From Ziziphus jujuba (taxonomy: Eukaryota > Streptophyta > Magnoliopsida > Rosales > Rhamnaceae), in contig NC_083383.1 of the NCBI RefSeq assembly GCF_031755915.1, forward strand, positions 22,061,001 through 22,125,000: a stretch of DNA of 64,000 nucleotides, given 5' to 3'. The notes below the pieces were generated by a model, which worked only from the letters and a program-made list of their open reading frames with translations, ran no database searches and was not told the DNA's origin. Shown here piece after piece: positions 1 through 9,644 of the stretch (position 1 is its first letter; the number at the start of each line of letters is the position of its first letter). Made by a program: the position numbers and the translations under genes.

Positions 1-170
1 CATTCCAAATATGCCTTCGGATCATTTTTTCCCATGAAAGGTGGTGTGTTGACCTTAATATTTCCAAGATAATCATCCTTCTCCCTTGCTGGTCTCCCAT
101 GGTTTTACCTTCCTTGGTAAGAAAAAATTTCATTAAACCCCTCATCAAGGTCATCTCCAAAATGACCTTC
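1..170 (-). pseudogene. Ty3/gypsy gag, middle fragment (copy 1)
   Basis: Read on the minus strand, this encodes the start of a plant retrotransposon gag domain (Retrotrans_gag type), with the recognisable stretch FMGKNDPKAYLEW near position 1-40. One stop codon (TAG or TAA class) lies upstream of it in frame. The fragment is cut by the window edge and its continuation is outside; the same sequence in copy 2 (5603-5772) runs on into the rest of gag. It abuts the TGATACGAAC end of LTR segment A at 171 with no primer-binding site between, so this edge is a rearrangement junction rather than an element's natural order. Confidence 0.75.
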
Positions 171-966
171 TGATACGAACCTAGGTCAACTCACGCCTAA
201 ACCCATATTATATTAATCCGGATCTCAATTAAGTTTAAGTTCTTATGGAAAAACCTTAACCCCTAACCAACCTTTAGAAACCTTAGTATAATGAAGACGC
301 CACAATAGGTTATGGAAGTTCTATTGATAAGTCAAAACTAAAATATTCACTCTTTAATGGTGTTTTACGTGTTCAAAAAGAACAAAGAGAATTCTATTTC
401 ATAATTAATTTCTGAATAATATTGAAGGTGTGTTCTTCCTTAAAAATAAGCCCTTAAATAGGCTAGAGTCACAAATAATAAAACCCTAAAAACCTAGGAC
501 AAAACCGGCCATGCATGCTAGATTCCTAATATGGCCGAAATTCACCTACTTTCCTAAACTAATTTGGATTAATTAATTTTTTTATTTTGAATTAGACATT
601 AATTAATTTACAATGAAAATAATAAAATAATAAATTTCTCAAGTTAAATTTTCCAGAAAATAAATAAATAGAAACCAAATATATGACTAATTTCCTAAAA
701 CAAAAAATCAAAATCAAATTAGGAAACTAGTTGACTAGTTTGACTACTAAGGCATCTTTGGCTAATTTGCAGCTTGTTTAAGCTCCAAATCTGCTTCCAT
801 ATGCCCTATATGATGCCAAATATAATTAATAATGGTTCTCACACGTTTCTCCTTAATTGGAATAAGTCAAACTTGCTTAAACAAGAAGAAAAGTCAAAGT
901 CAGCGGCTAAACAGCACATTTTCGGCCAAATTGAGATGTTGTCCGTACAAGCTGGTTTTAGATGCT
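171..966 (-). mobile_element. LTR segment A, Ty3/gypsy family (copy 1)
   Basis: Begins (plus-strand view) with TGATACGAACCTAGG and is clearly related to segment B at 2738, with scattered substitutions and small indels. In the minus-strand sense it follows a pol 3' end (967-1270), so it has the position of a 3' LTR of an internally deleted element whose 5' LTR is segment B. The inner end next to pol is not resolved: I could not fix the terminal CA or a clean polypurine tract. It has no intact coding. Confidence 0.7.
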
Positions 967-1270
967 TTAGCTTCTACCTTGACATGATTCCATGCCCTCT
1001 TGGTGATATCCATTGAATCCAAAGTCCATATTTGCACTAAAACAACTATCCGGGTCTGTAACGATTTCCACCACTTGCATGCTTAAAACAGGCTTTGTAT
1101 CTTCGTGTATTGACAAGCCCTTTTGAGAATTAATTACTCTTTGTATAAAAGTAGCCAGGTTTTCCTTAAATCTTTTGGCTTGAGCTTTAGTGATCGGCCA
1201 AGTCTTCATCCTTATCGGGTCAGTACCCCAGTGGGTTGTCAGTTGTGCGGGTTCGAGCAGATTCTCATCA
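967..1270 (-). pseudogene. Ty3/gypsy pol C-terminal fragment A (copy 1)
   Basis: The minus-strand frame from about 1270 down to 967 contains WPITKAQAKRFKENL followed by a tail with PVLSMQVVE. The (G)PITRARAK(K/R)xKE motif is characteristic of the extreme C-terminus of plant Ty3/gypsy polyproteins, after the integrase. Here it is joined directly to a gag N-terminal fragment at about 1271, so the bulk of gag and all protease, reverse transcriptase, RNase H and integrase sequence is deleted. The homologous piece B lies at 3510-3869; the two stay alignable up to a shared GATTCTCATCA (ending 1270 and 3869), which suggests that point as a recombination edge. Confidence 0.7.
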
Positions 1271-1565
1271 CTTTCCCTGAATTCCTCTCTAGATCGGCCA
1301 CAGCCTCCTCGACCCCCACCTCAGCCACCATGTACATCTAACCTTGGATTCAGCCCTCCTTGTGATGTTTCCAACCTGTCTATCCTTGATCTAGGTTATC
1401 AAACCGAGCATTCATCTGTTGTAATTGCCCCAAGACCGCCATCATGCCCGTGTGCTCATTTCCCATCCCTGTAGCTCGGGAATCACCTTTGAATCCTATA
1501 GAATCCTCTTCATTAATTCTCAATGAGCCATCTCCTACTCGTCTTCTCATCCTTGAATCTGCCAT
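1271..1565 (-). pseudogene. Ty3/gypsy gag N-terminal fragment (copy 1)
   Basis: The minus-strand ATG at 1565 opens a 61-residue frame beginning MADSRMRRR and ending with LQQMNARFDNLDQG, which matches the usual start of plant gypsy gag proteins (a basic start, then a short coiled stretch with QQMNARFD). Past a stop codon the remaining bases still resemble the glycine- and arginine-rich linker that precedes the gag core. It is then fused to the pol C-terminus at about 1270. It follows an LTR, primer site and leader at 1566-3509, so the order LTR, primer site, leader and gag start is natural and the deletion lies downstream. Confidence 0.65.
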
Positions 1566-2723
1566 GTTAGTAAATATATTGTAAAAATAAAATAAATCCT
1601 CACCAAATTCACTCCCTCATGTGTTTCACTCAGATAAGGTCTAGACACTCGTGTTTGCACACTAGTTTCGGCTTTTACCCTCTTTTAAGCTTACACTCTC
1701 CTGTCTATTTCCACTCAAAGAATTATCTCAAAGTTCTAATTAAAAACACCCACTAAACAACAATTAGATCAAAGTATGTTTTAATTAAACTTATCAACAA
1801 AACAGCAGCAAAAAGCAAACAATACCGAGTGAATTAATAAAACCTAGTTCTCGGCTCTTCTAAGCAAAAATAAGGTGAATCAACAAGCAAATTTTTGGAA
1901 TGATATAAAAGCTGTCCTGAATATGAATGAACCAATAATTCAATGAATAAATATAGAGAAAGAAATTCAAACACGAACAAGAATCAAATTGAACAAAAAT
2001 ATAGGATAATTGTTGGTTGTTGTTCTTTGTAATTCAAGTTTTATATCAAATCCTTTAACTATTTTTAATCTAGATAATTTTGCACTCAAAAATACAAATA
2101 TCCAGCAGCAAACTTAAACCTCCATCAACTCCAAATATTGAATAAATAAGCAACAATTCAGCAACTCCAACAAATTTCCAGCAAGCAAATTCAAACTCCA
2201 AATTCAACAAAAATTGGACTTTTAATTTTTTTTTTTGGGTCTTCGGCTTTTCTTCTCCTTTTTTTTTTTTAATTCACAGAATATTCACTCAACTGCAGTA
2301 GCAAGAATTAACAACAAAATTGCAATTCCAACACCACATAACTATCAAACCCAAGACCACACAATGCAAAGTTTGAAAAATTGGTGAATTTTGTATTTGT
2401 TGCCGCAAATACACTTCTTTTCTTTCCTTTTTTTCCTTTTTTTTGAATATATGGATGCAAAAATTTAAGATCAAAAACAGAAAAGAAAAATCAACAATAA
2501 ACTAAATTACTAAGAACAAAGAAGAAATCAACCAACAAGCTAGGAAACAAAAATACGATAAACAAAGAATCCTAATTTCGGCTATGAATGAATTTTATTT
2601 TATTTTTTTTATGATGCAGAACATGTATGATTATAGAAGCAATCTTAAACTAATGCTAAAATTTCACATGAACACAAAAATAAATAAAACAAATAGAATC
2701 GATCAAACCTGAACAAAATCTTG
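1566..2723 (-). mobile_element. Untranslated leader of the deleted element (copy 1)
   Basis: About 1.16 kb between the primer-binding site and the gag start on the minus strand. It is A/C-rich on the plus strand, with T-runs around 2227-2270 and 2400-2445, and has no conserved frame. Short frames here (for example 2289-2474) show no family signature and are treated as noise. A long leader between primer site and gag is common in large plant gypsy elements. Confidence 0.55.
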
Positions 2724-2735
2724 TCTCTGATACCA
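2724..2735 (-). other. Primer-binding site, initiator-Met tRNA type (copy 1)
   Basis: The minus strand reads TGGTATCAGAGA, complementary to the 3' end of plant initiator methionine tRNA, the usual primer for Ty1/copia and many Ty3/gypsy elements. It sits two bases from the LTR terminus at 2738. This fixes both the orientation of the element (minus) and the 3' edge of its 5' LTR. Confidence 0.85.
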
Positions 2736-2737
2736 AA

Positions 2738-3509
2738 TGATACGAACCTAGGTCGACTCGCACACAAACCTGCATTATATTAGCCCGGATCTCAATTAAG
2801 TTCAAGTTCTTATGGAAACCTTAACCCTTAACCAACCTATAATTATAAACCTTGGTATAATGAACATGCCACAATAGGTTATGAAAGTCCTATTGATAAG
2901 TCAAAACTAAAACACTCACTATTTGATGGTGTTTTAGGTGTTCAAAGAGAATAAAAAGAATTCTATCTCACAAAATAATTTCTGAATATTATTAAGGGTG
3001 TGTTCTTCCTCAAAATTAAGCCCTTAAATAGGCGAAAGTCACAAAGAAATAAACTCTAAAAACCAAGGACAAAACCAGCCAAAAGGATTAGGAAACCAAG
3101 CTTGGCCAAATTTTCTCTCTCCTTTCCTAATCTAAATTTGATTAATTAATTCCTCTATTTTTAATTAGGAATTAATTAATTTATAATGAAAATAATAAAA
3201 TAATAAATTTCCTAATTTGATTTTTCCAGCAAATAAATAAATAGAAACCAAATAAAAGACTAATTTCCTATACCAAAAAGTCAAAATCAAATTAGGAAAC
3301 AAATTGACTGTCTTTCTAACTAAGCTATCTTTGACCAATATTTGACCAATTTAAGCTTCAAATCAGCTTCCATATGCCTTTTAGGATGCCAAATAGTATG
3401 ATCATTGAGTCCCACATGTTTCCCTTGATTGGAACAAAAAGAAAATGTCAACTCAACCAAAAACAGTAAAGCGAGCAAACAATACAGCAATTTTTGGCCA
3501 AAACTCCTT
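2738..3509 (-). mobile_element. LTR segment B, Ty3/gypsy family (copy 1)
   Basis: Starts on the plus strand with TGATACGAACCTAGG next to a tRNA-Met primer site, so it acts as the 5' LTR of the deleted minus-strand element (2738 down to 171). It diverges visibly from segment A, so the element is old even though the tandem copies are alike. A second pol C-terminal fragment lies on its other side at 3510-3869, making it at once the 3' LTR of a neighbouring element: an LTR-internal-LTR-internal arrangement typical of recombined gypsy elements. Confidence 0.75.
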
Positions 3510-3869
3510 CTATGCATACAAGCCCATTTTGTTTGCCTTTGATTCTACCTTGACTTGATTCCATGACCTCTTAGTATATTCATTGAATCCATGAAGTGTT
3601 GGAACCATTTCTTGCTGCTCGGAATCCATATTTGCAAGTAAATAGCTACTTGGGTCCGTATCGGCCTCCACCACTTGGATGCTTAAAACTGGTCTTGTAT
3701 CTTCGGGTATTGGCAAGCCGTTTTGAGAAGTAATTACTTCCTATATAAATGCTGCTAGGTTGTCTTTAAATCTCTTGGCGTGAGCTCTAGTTATTGCCTA
3801 GTCTTCATCCATATCGGGTCAGCACCTCAGCGGGTTGTCGGTTTTGCAGGTTCAAGCGGATTCTCATCA
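3510..3869 (-). pseudogene. Ty3/gypsy pol C-terminal fragment B (copy 1)
   Basis: The minus-strand frame contains MPIPEDTRPVLSIQVVE and runs to 3510. It is homologous to fragment A but carries an extra stretch (SEQQEMVPTLHGFNEY). Upstream, the equivalent of the PITKAQAK motif is damaged by stop codons. Homology to A stops at 3869, after which the sequence belongs to the leader of a different LTR family. Confidence 0.6.
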
Positions 3870-4018
3870 CAAAGCAAGTTGGCCAAACAAGAAAAGAATT
3901 AAAACCCTAGCATACAACATTAAAACCAAAATTAAGAAATAAATATAAAAACTTTAAATAAGAAAATGAATGTTCAAAGTACTACTAAACCCAATCCGAA
4001 TTAATATTAATGCCTTAA
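3870..4018 (-). mobile_element. Leader remnant of the LTR C element (copy 1)
   Basis: A short A-rich stretch between the pol fragment B junction at 3869 and the primer site of the LTR C family at 4019. It has no coding signal. It is what is left of that element's internal region. Confidence 0.5.
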
Positions 4019-4036
4019 TCCTTGGCAACGGCACCA
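4019..4036 (-). other. Primer-binding site of the LTR C element (copy 1)
   Basis: The minus strand reads TGGTGCCGTTGCCAAGGA, close to the TGGCGCCGTTGCCGGGG primer site found in many large plant gypsy elements of the Tat/Ogre type and some others. It lies six bases from the LTR edge at 4043. I infer the lineage only from this site, since no protein domain of the element is left here. Confidence 0.65.
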
Positions 4037-4042
4037 AAAACT

Positions 4043-4631
4043 TGATGTGCAAAATCAACGCATAAGTGCACGAATCATTTTCAAGTAATAAAGTGGAAAA
4101 ATGAGGTTGTCATACCCAAGGGATTAAGAATTGAGTACTAAAGATAATTATGTTTTGGTAATATTTGAACTAGCAATTAAGATGACTATTGAAAATTAAA
4201 TAAACTAAATTAAATAAAAGCAATCAATTAAAATTAGATCAATTTCAAGTAAGGAGTAAAAATAATAATTATGAACACTAGGGTATTTGACTTCAACATT
4301 AACTATTCCAATTTAATTAACAAGTAATTTTGTCAACCACACTTACTCACAAAATTCATCAAAATTAGTTTCCACTCACAATCGGTAATATTCATATAAC
4401 CTAATTTATTCCTTCCGACCTATAAATTAAATCATGCAAATTCATTAAGTATAGATTAAGTAAACTCAAAGTTTTAGGCTTTTCAAAACCTCCAAATTCT
4501 AGAGCGTTTCTCTCTAAGAATACCTATCTCTCACTAAATTATATGTCTCTAATTATTACAAGATAGGAGAGATAGCTTTACCTCTTCAGGAAAATAGATA
4601 GCCACTTCTCAAGATTTTTCCTCTAATCTAT
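4043..4631 (-). mobile_element. LTR C, truncated by the tandem junction (copy 1)
   Basis: Begins TGATGTGCAAAATCAACGC next to a primer-binding site. It matches 9645-10233 and then stops at 4631, where gag-pol sequence begins. A diverged relative occurs at 59466-61162. The full version of this LTR is at 9645-10756. Confidence 0.8.
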
Positions 4632-5772
4632 CAACTATCAACTATCATACTACAAATGTTACCTTAAATTTCACATCGGGTGTGGAAGATATTCTCTCTT
4701 TGAATTTGGTCCTCATCTTTGTATACGGTTAGGACCCTCCTTGATACCAAACTCAATTCAACCCTAGATGCTTTGAGTGTTTCAGATTCATCATGCCCTT
4801 CATCTCCGACTTCATCTTCAACAAATTCGGTTTTAGCATCACTTTCTTCACTTTCAAACTCTAACTCACCATTTAGCACCATGGTTCTTCTATTCGGGCA
4901 TTGATTGGCAATGTGTCCTCATCCCTAGCACTTAAAACACACAATTTCACAAGTTCTAGAAGGTTTAGGAGTAGATTACCTTCATTTTTGTGTGCTTGGA
5001 CAGATTCGACTTTGGACTTCTTTTTTGGCCTATTGGTGCTTTCTTCTCTAAGTTTTGGCTTTTGTCTTGCTTCAAAGGTGGGATTGCTTCTCCAAGCACC
5101 TAGATTTGATCTCCCACTATTTGAAACTCCTCCAATCCATGTACTTGTGCCCCTCCTCTTGAATTGATTCTCAAGTTTGATAGCCACATGCAACATCTCT
5201 TCCAATTCCACATATTGTTGCAACTCCAATTGATTAGCTACCTCACGATTCAATCCACCTAGAAACCGTGCCATAGTTGCTTCTCTTTCTTCATTCATGC
5301 TCAATCTCATCATGAGTATCCCCATCTCCTTGTAATAATCCTCCATGGACCTACTACCTTGTGGTAATGATTGGAGTTTTTGATGTAGCAACCTATGGTA
5401 ATGAGTTGGTACAAATCGCTTCCTCATGGCTACTTTCATTTTTCGCCAAGTAGTAATCAATTCATCACCTACTCTCCTCCGAGTAATTTGTTTATTTGTC
5501 TATCATTGGAATGCATAATGTCCAAATTCCATTGCTGCCACCTTTACTTTATTAGTCTCTGAATAGTTATGACAATCAAAGATCATCTCCATACGCTCCT
5601 CCCATTCCAAATATGCCTTCGGATCATTTTTTCCCATGAAAGGTGGTGTGTTGACCTTAATATTTCCAAGATAATCATCCTTCTCCCTTGCTGGTCTCCC
5701 ATGGTTTTACCTTCCTTGGTAAGAAAAAATTTCATTAAACCCCTCATCAAGGTCATCTCCAAAATGACCTTC
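4632..5772 (-). pseudogene. Ty3/gypsy gag with zinc knuckle, running into protease (broken)
   Basis: Minus strand, from 5772 down. A gag core (GKNDPKAYLEWEE near 5610-5645) is followed, after two adjacent stop codons near 5505, by a 195-residue open frame (5460-4873) with the conserved gag block MEDYYKEMGILMMRL and RFLGGLNREVANQ. A CCHC zinc knuckle (CFKC, GHIANQC) lies at about 4890-4925 but holds two in-frame stops. A further open frame (4882-4664, RRVLTVYKDED) is the usual gag-protease linker. The fragment ends at the tandem junction within CSMIVDS, just at the protease active-site region. No enzyme domain is left, so it cannot encode a functional element. Confidence 0.85.
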
Positions 5773-6568
5773 TGATACGAACCTAGGTCAACTCACGCCT
5801 AAACCCATATTATATTAATCCGGATCTCAATTAAGTTTAAGTTCTTATGGAAAAACCTTAACCCCTAACCAACCTTTAGAAACCTTAGTATAATGAAGAC
5901 GCCACAATAGGTTATGGAAGTTCTATTGATAAGTCAAAACTAAAATATTCACTCTTTAATGGTGTTTTACGTGTTCAAAAAGAACAAAGAGAATTCTATT
6001 TCATAATTAATTTCTGAATAATATTGAAGGTGTGTTCTTCCTTAAAAATAAGCCCTTAAATAGGCTAGAGTCACAAATAATAAAACCCTAAAAACCTAGG
6101 ACAAAACCGGCCATGCATGCTAGATTCCTAATATGGCCGAAATTCACCTACTTTCCTAAACTAATTTGGATTAATTAATTTTTTTATTTTGAATTAGACA
6201 TTAATTAATTTACAATGAAAATAATAAAATAATAAATTTCTCAAGTTAAATTTTCCAGAAAATAAATAAATAGAAACCAAATATATGACTAATTTCCTAA
6301 AACAAAAAATCAAAATCAAATTAGGAAACTAGTTGACTAGTTTGACTACTAAGGCATCTTTGGCTAATTTGCAGCTTGTTTAAGCTCCAAATCTGCTTCC
6401 ATATGCCCTATATGATGCCAAATATAATTAATAATGGTTCTCACACGTTTCTCCTTAATTGGAATAAGTCAAACTTGCTTAAACAAGAAGAAAAGTCAAA
6501 GTCAGCGGCTAAACAGCACATTTTCGGCCAAATTGAGATGTTGTCCGTACAAGCTGGTTTTAGATGCT
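5773..6568 (-). mobile_element. LTR segment A (copy 2)
   Basis: Tandem copy of 171-966. Same TGATACGAAC terminus at 5773 and same junction with the gag fragment on its outer side. Confidence 0.7.
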
Positions 6569-6872
6569 TTAGCTTCTACCTTGACATGATTCCATGCCCT
6601 CTTGGTGATATCCATTGAATCCAAAGTCCATATTTGCACTAAAACAACTATCCGGGTCTGTAACGATTTCCACCACTTGCATGCTTAAAACAGGCTTTGT
6701 ATCTTCGTGTATTGACAAGCCCTTTTGAGAATTAATTACTCTTTGTATAAAAGTAGCCAGGTTTTCCTTAAATCTTTTGGCTTGAGCTTTAGTGATCGGC
6801 CAAGTCTTCATCCTTATCGGGTCAGTACCCCAGTGGGTTGTCAGTTGTGCGGGTTCGAGCAGATTCTCATCA
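6569..6872 (-). pseudogene. Ty3/gypsy pol C-terminal fragment A (copy 2)
   Basis: Tandem copy of 967-1270, with the same PITKAQAK motif and the same 80-residue open frame (6569-6811). Confidence 0.7.
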
Positions 6873-7167
6873 CTTTCCCTGAATTCCTCTCTAGATCGGC
6901 CACAGCCTCCTCGACCCCCACCTCAGCCACCATGTACATCTAACCTTGGATTCAGCCCTCCTTGTGATGTTTCCAACCTGTCTATCCTTGATCTAGGTTA
7001 TCAAACCGAGCATTCATCTGTTGTAATTGCCCCAAGACCGCCATCATGCCCGTGTGCTCATTTCCCATCCCTGTAGCTCGGGAATCACCTTTGAATCCTA
7101 TAGAATCCTCTTCATTAATTCTCAATGAGCCATCTCCTACTCGTCTTCTCATCCTTGAATCTGCCAT
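6873..7167 (-). pseudogene. Ty3/gypsy gag N-terminal fragment (copy 2)
   Basis: Tandem copy of 1271-1565, with the ATG at 7167 and the MADSRMRRR start preserved. Confidence 0.65.
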
Positions 7168-8325
7168 GTTAGTAAATATATTGTAAAAATAAAATAAATC
7201 CTCACCAAATTCACTCCCTCATGTGTTTCACTCAGATAAGGTCTAGACACTCGTGTTTGCACACTAGTTTCGGCTTTTACCCTCTTTTAAGCTTACACTC
7301 TCCTGTCTATTTCCACTCAAAGAATTATCTCAAAGTTCTAATTAAAAACACCCACTAAACAACAATTAGATCAAAGTATGTTTTAATTAAACTTATCAAC
7401 AAAACAGCAGCAAAAAGCAAACAATACCGAGTGAATTAATAAAACCTAGTTCTCGGCTCTTCTAAGCAAAAATAAGGTGAATCAACAAGCAAATTTTTGG
7501 AATGATATAAAAGCTGTCCTGAATATGAATGAACCAATAATTCAATGAATAAATATAGAGAAAGAAATTCAAACACGAACAAGAATCAAATTGAACAAAA
7601 ATATAGGATAATTGTTGGTTGTTGTTCTTTGTAATTCAAGTTTTATATCAAATCCTTTAACTATTTTTAATCTAGATAATTTTGCACTCAAAAATACAAA
7701 TATCCAGCAGCAAACTTAAACCTCCATCAACTCCAAATATTGAATAAATAAGCAACAATTCAGCAACTCCAACAAATTTCCAGCAAGCAAATTCAAACTC
7801 CAAATTCAACAAAAATTGGACTTTTAATTTTTTTTTTTGGGTCTTCGGCTTTTCTTCTCCTTTTTTTTTTTTAATTCACAGAATATTCACTCAACTGCAG
7901 TAGCAAGAATTAACAACAAAATTGCAATTCCAACACCACATAACTATCAAACCCAAGACCACACAATGCAAAGTTTGAAAAATTGGTGAATTTTGTATTT
8001 GTTGCCGCAAATACACTTCTTTTCTTTCCTTTTTTTCCTTTTTTTTGAATATATGGATGCAAAAATTTAAGATCAAAAACAGAAAAGAAAAATCAACAAT
8101 AAACTAAATTACTAAGAACAAAGAAGAAATCAACCAACAAGCTAGGAAACAAAAATACGATAAACAAAGAATCCTAATTTCGGCTATGAATGAATTTTAT
8201 TTTATTTTTTTTATGATGCAGAACATGTATGATTATAGAAGCAATCTTAAACTAATGCTAAAATTTCACATGAACACAAAAATAAATAAAACAAATAGAA
8301 TCGATCAAACCTGAACAAAATCTTG
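7168..8325 (-). mobile_element. Untranslated leader of the deleted element (copy 2)
   Basis: Tandem copy of 1566-2723. The T-runs have the same lengths as in copy 1, which argues for a very young duplication or an assembly duplicate. Confidence 0.55.
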
Positions 8326-8337
8326 TCTCTGATACCA
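8326..8337 (-). other. Primer-binding site, initiator-Met tRNA type (copy 2)
   Basis: Same TGGTATCAGAGA site on the minus strand as at 2724-2735, two bases from LTR segment B. Confidence 0.85.
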
Positions 8338-8339
8338 AA

Positions 8340-9111
8340 TGATACGAACCTAGGTCGACTCGCACACAAACCTGCATTATATTAGCCCGGATCTCAATTA
8401 AGTTCAAGTTCTTATGGAAACCTTAACCCTTAACCAACCTATAATTATAAACCTTGGTATAATGAACATGCCACAATAGGTTATGAAAGTCCTATTGATA
8501 AGTCAAAACTAAAACACTCACTATTTGATGGTGTTTTAGGTGTTCAAAGAGAATAAAAAGAATTCTATCTCACAAAATAATTTCTGAATATTATTAAGGG
8601 TGTGTTCTTCCTCAAAATTAAGCCCTTAAATAGGCGAAAGTCACAAAGAAATAAACTCTAAAAACCAAGGACAAAACCAGCCAAAAGGATTAGGAAACCA
8701 AGCTTGGCCAAATTTTCTCTCTCCTTTCCTAATCTAAATTTGATTAATTAATTCCTCTATTTTTAATTAGGAATTAATTAATTTATAATGAAAATAATAA
8801 AATAATAAATTTCCTAATTTGATTTTTCCAGCAAATAAATAAATAGAAACCAAATAAAAGACTAATTTCCTATACCAAAAAGTCAAAATCAAATTAGGAA
8901 ACAAATTGACTGTCTTTCTAACTAAGCTATCTTTGACCAATATTTGACCAATTTAAGCTTCAAATCAGCTTCCATATGCCTTTTAGGATGCCAAATAGTA
9001 TGATCATTGAGTCCCACATGTTTCCCTTGATTGGAACAAAAAGAAAATGTCAACTCAACCAAAAACAGTAAAGCGAGCAAACAATACAGCAATTTTTGGC
9101 CAAAACTCCTT
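8340..9111 (-). mobile_element. LTR segment B (copy 2)
   Basis: Tandem copy of 2738-3509, starting TGATACGAACC. Confidence 0.75.
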
Positions 9112-9471
9112 CTATGCATACAAGCCCATTTTGTTTGCCTTTGATTCTACCTTGACTTGATTCCATGACCTCTTAGTATATTCATTGAATCCATGAAGTG
9201 TTGGAACCATTTCTTGCTGCTCGGAATCCATATTTGCAAGTAAATAGCTACTTGGGTCCGTATCGGCCTCCACCACTTGGATGCTTAAAACTGGTCTTGT
9301 ATCTTCGGGTATTGGCAAGCCGTTTTGAGAAGTAATTACTTCCTATATAAATGCTGCTAGGTTGTCTTTAAATCTCTTGGCGTGAGCTCTAGTTATTGCC
9401 TAGTCTTCATCCATATCGGGTCAGCACCTCAGCGGGTTGTCGGTTTTGCAGGTTCAAGCGGATTCTCATCA
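9112..9471 (-). pseudogene. Ty3/gypsy pol C-terminal fragment B (copy 2)
   Basis: Tandem copy of 3510-3869. Followed at 9472-9620 by the same leader remnant of the LTR C element. Confidence 0.6.
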
Positions 9472-9620
9472 CAAAGCAAGTTGGCCAAACAAGAAAAGAA
9501 TTAAAACCCTAGCATACAACATTAAAACCAAAATTAAGAAATAAATATAAAAACTTTAAATAAGAAAATGAATGTTCAAAGTACTACTAAACCCAATCCG
9601 AATTAATATTAATGCCTTAA

Positions 9621-9638
9621 TCCTTGGCAACGGCACCA
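9621..9638 (-). other. Primer-binding site of the LTR C element (copy 2)
   Basis: Same TGGTGCCGTTGCCAAGGA on the minus strand as at 4019-4036. Confidence 0.65.
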
Positions 9639-9644
9639 AAAACT

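Larger units (their letters stand above)
1..4631. repeat. Tandem 5602-bp retrotransposon mosaic, copy 1 (5' part outside window)
   Basis: This stretch matches 5603-10233 at a constant offset of 5602 bp. Every open frame in it recurs with the same length and translation in the second copy, and long homopolymers keep their length, so no indel separates them. I saw no substitution in the lines compared by eye. The copy ends at 4631, where the second copy goes on into the rest of an LTR and this copy joins a gag fragment. The first ~970 bp of this copy lie before the window. The unit is a mosaic of minus-strand LTR-retrotransposon parts, itemised in other entries. Confidence 0.95.

Noticed and set aside
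1240..1260. GGTTCGA-type sequence resembling a tRNA B box (also near 51146 and 56699)
   Set aside because: No matching A box, stem pairing or 3' acceptor stem at a proper distance.
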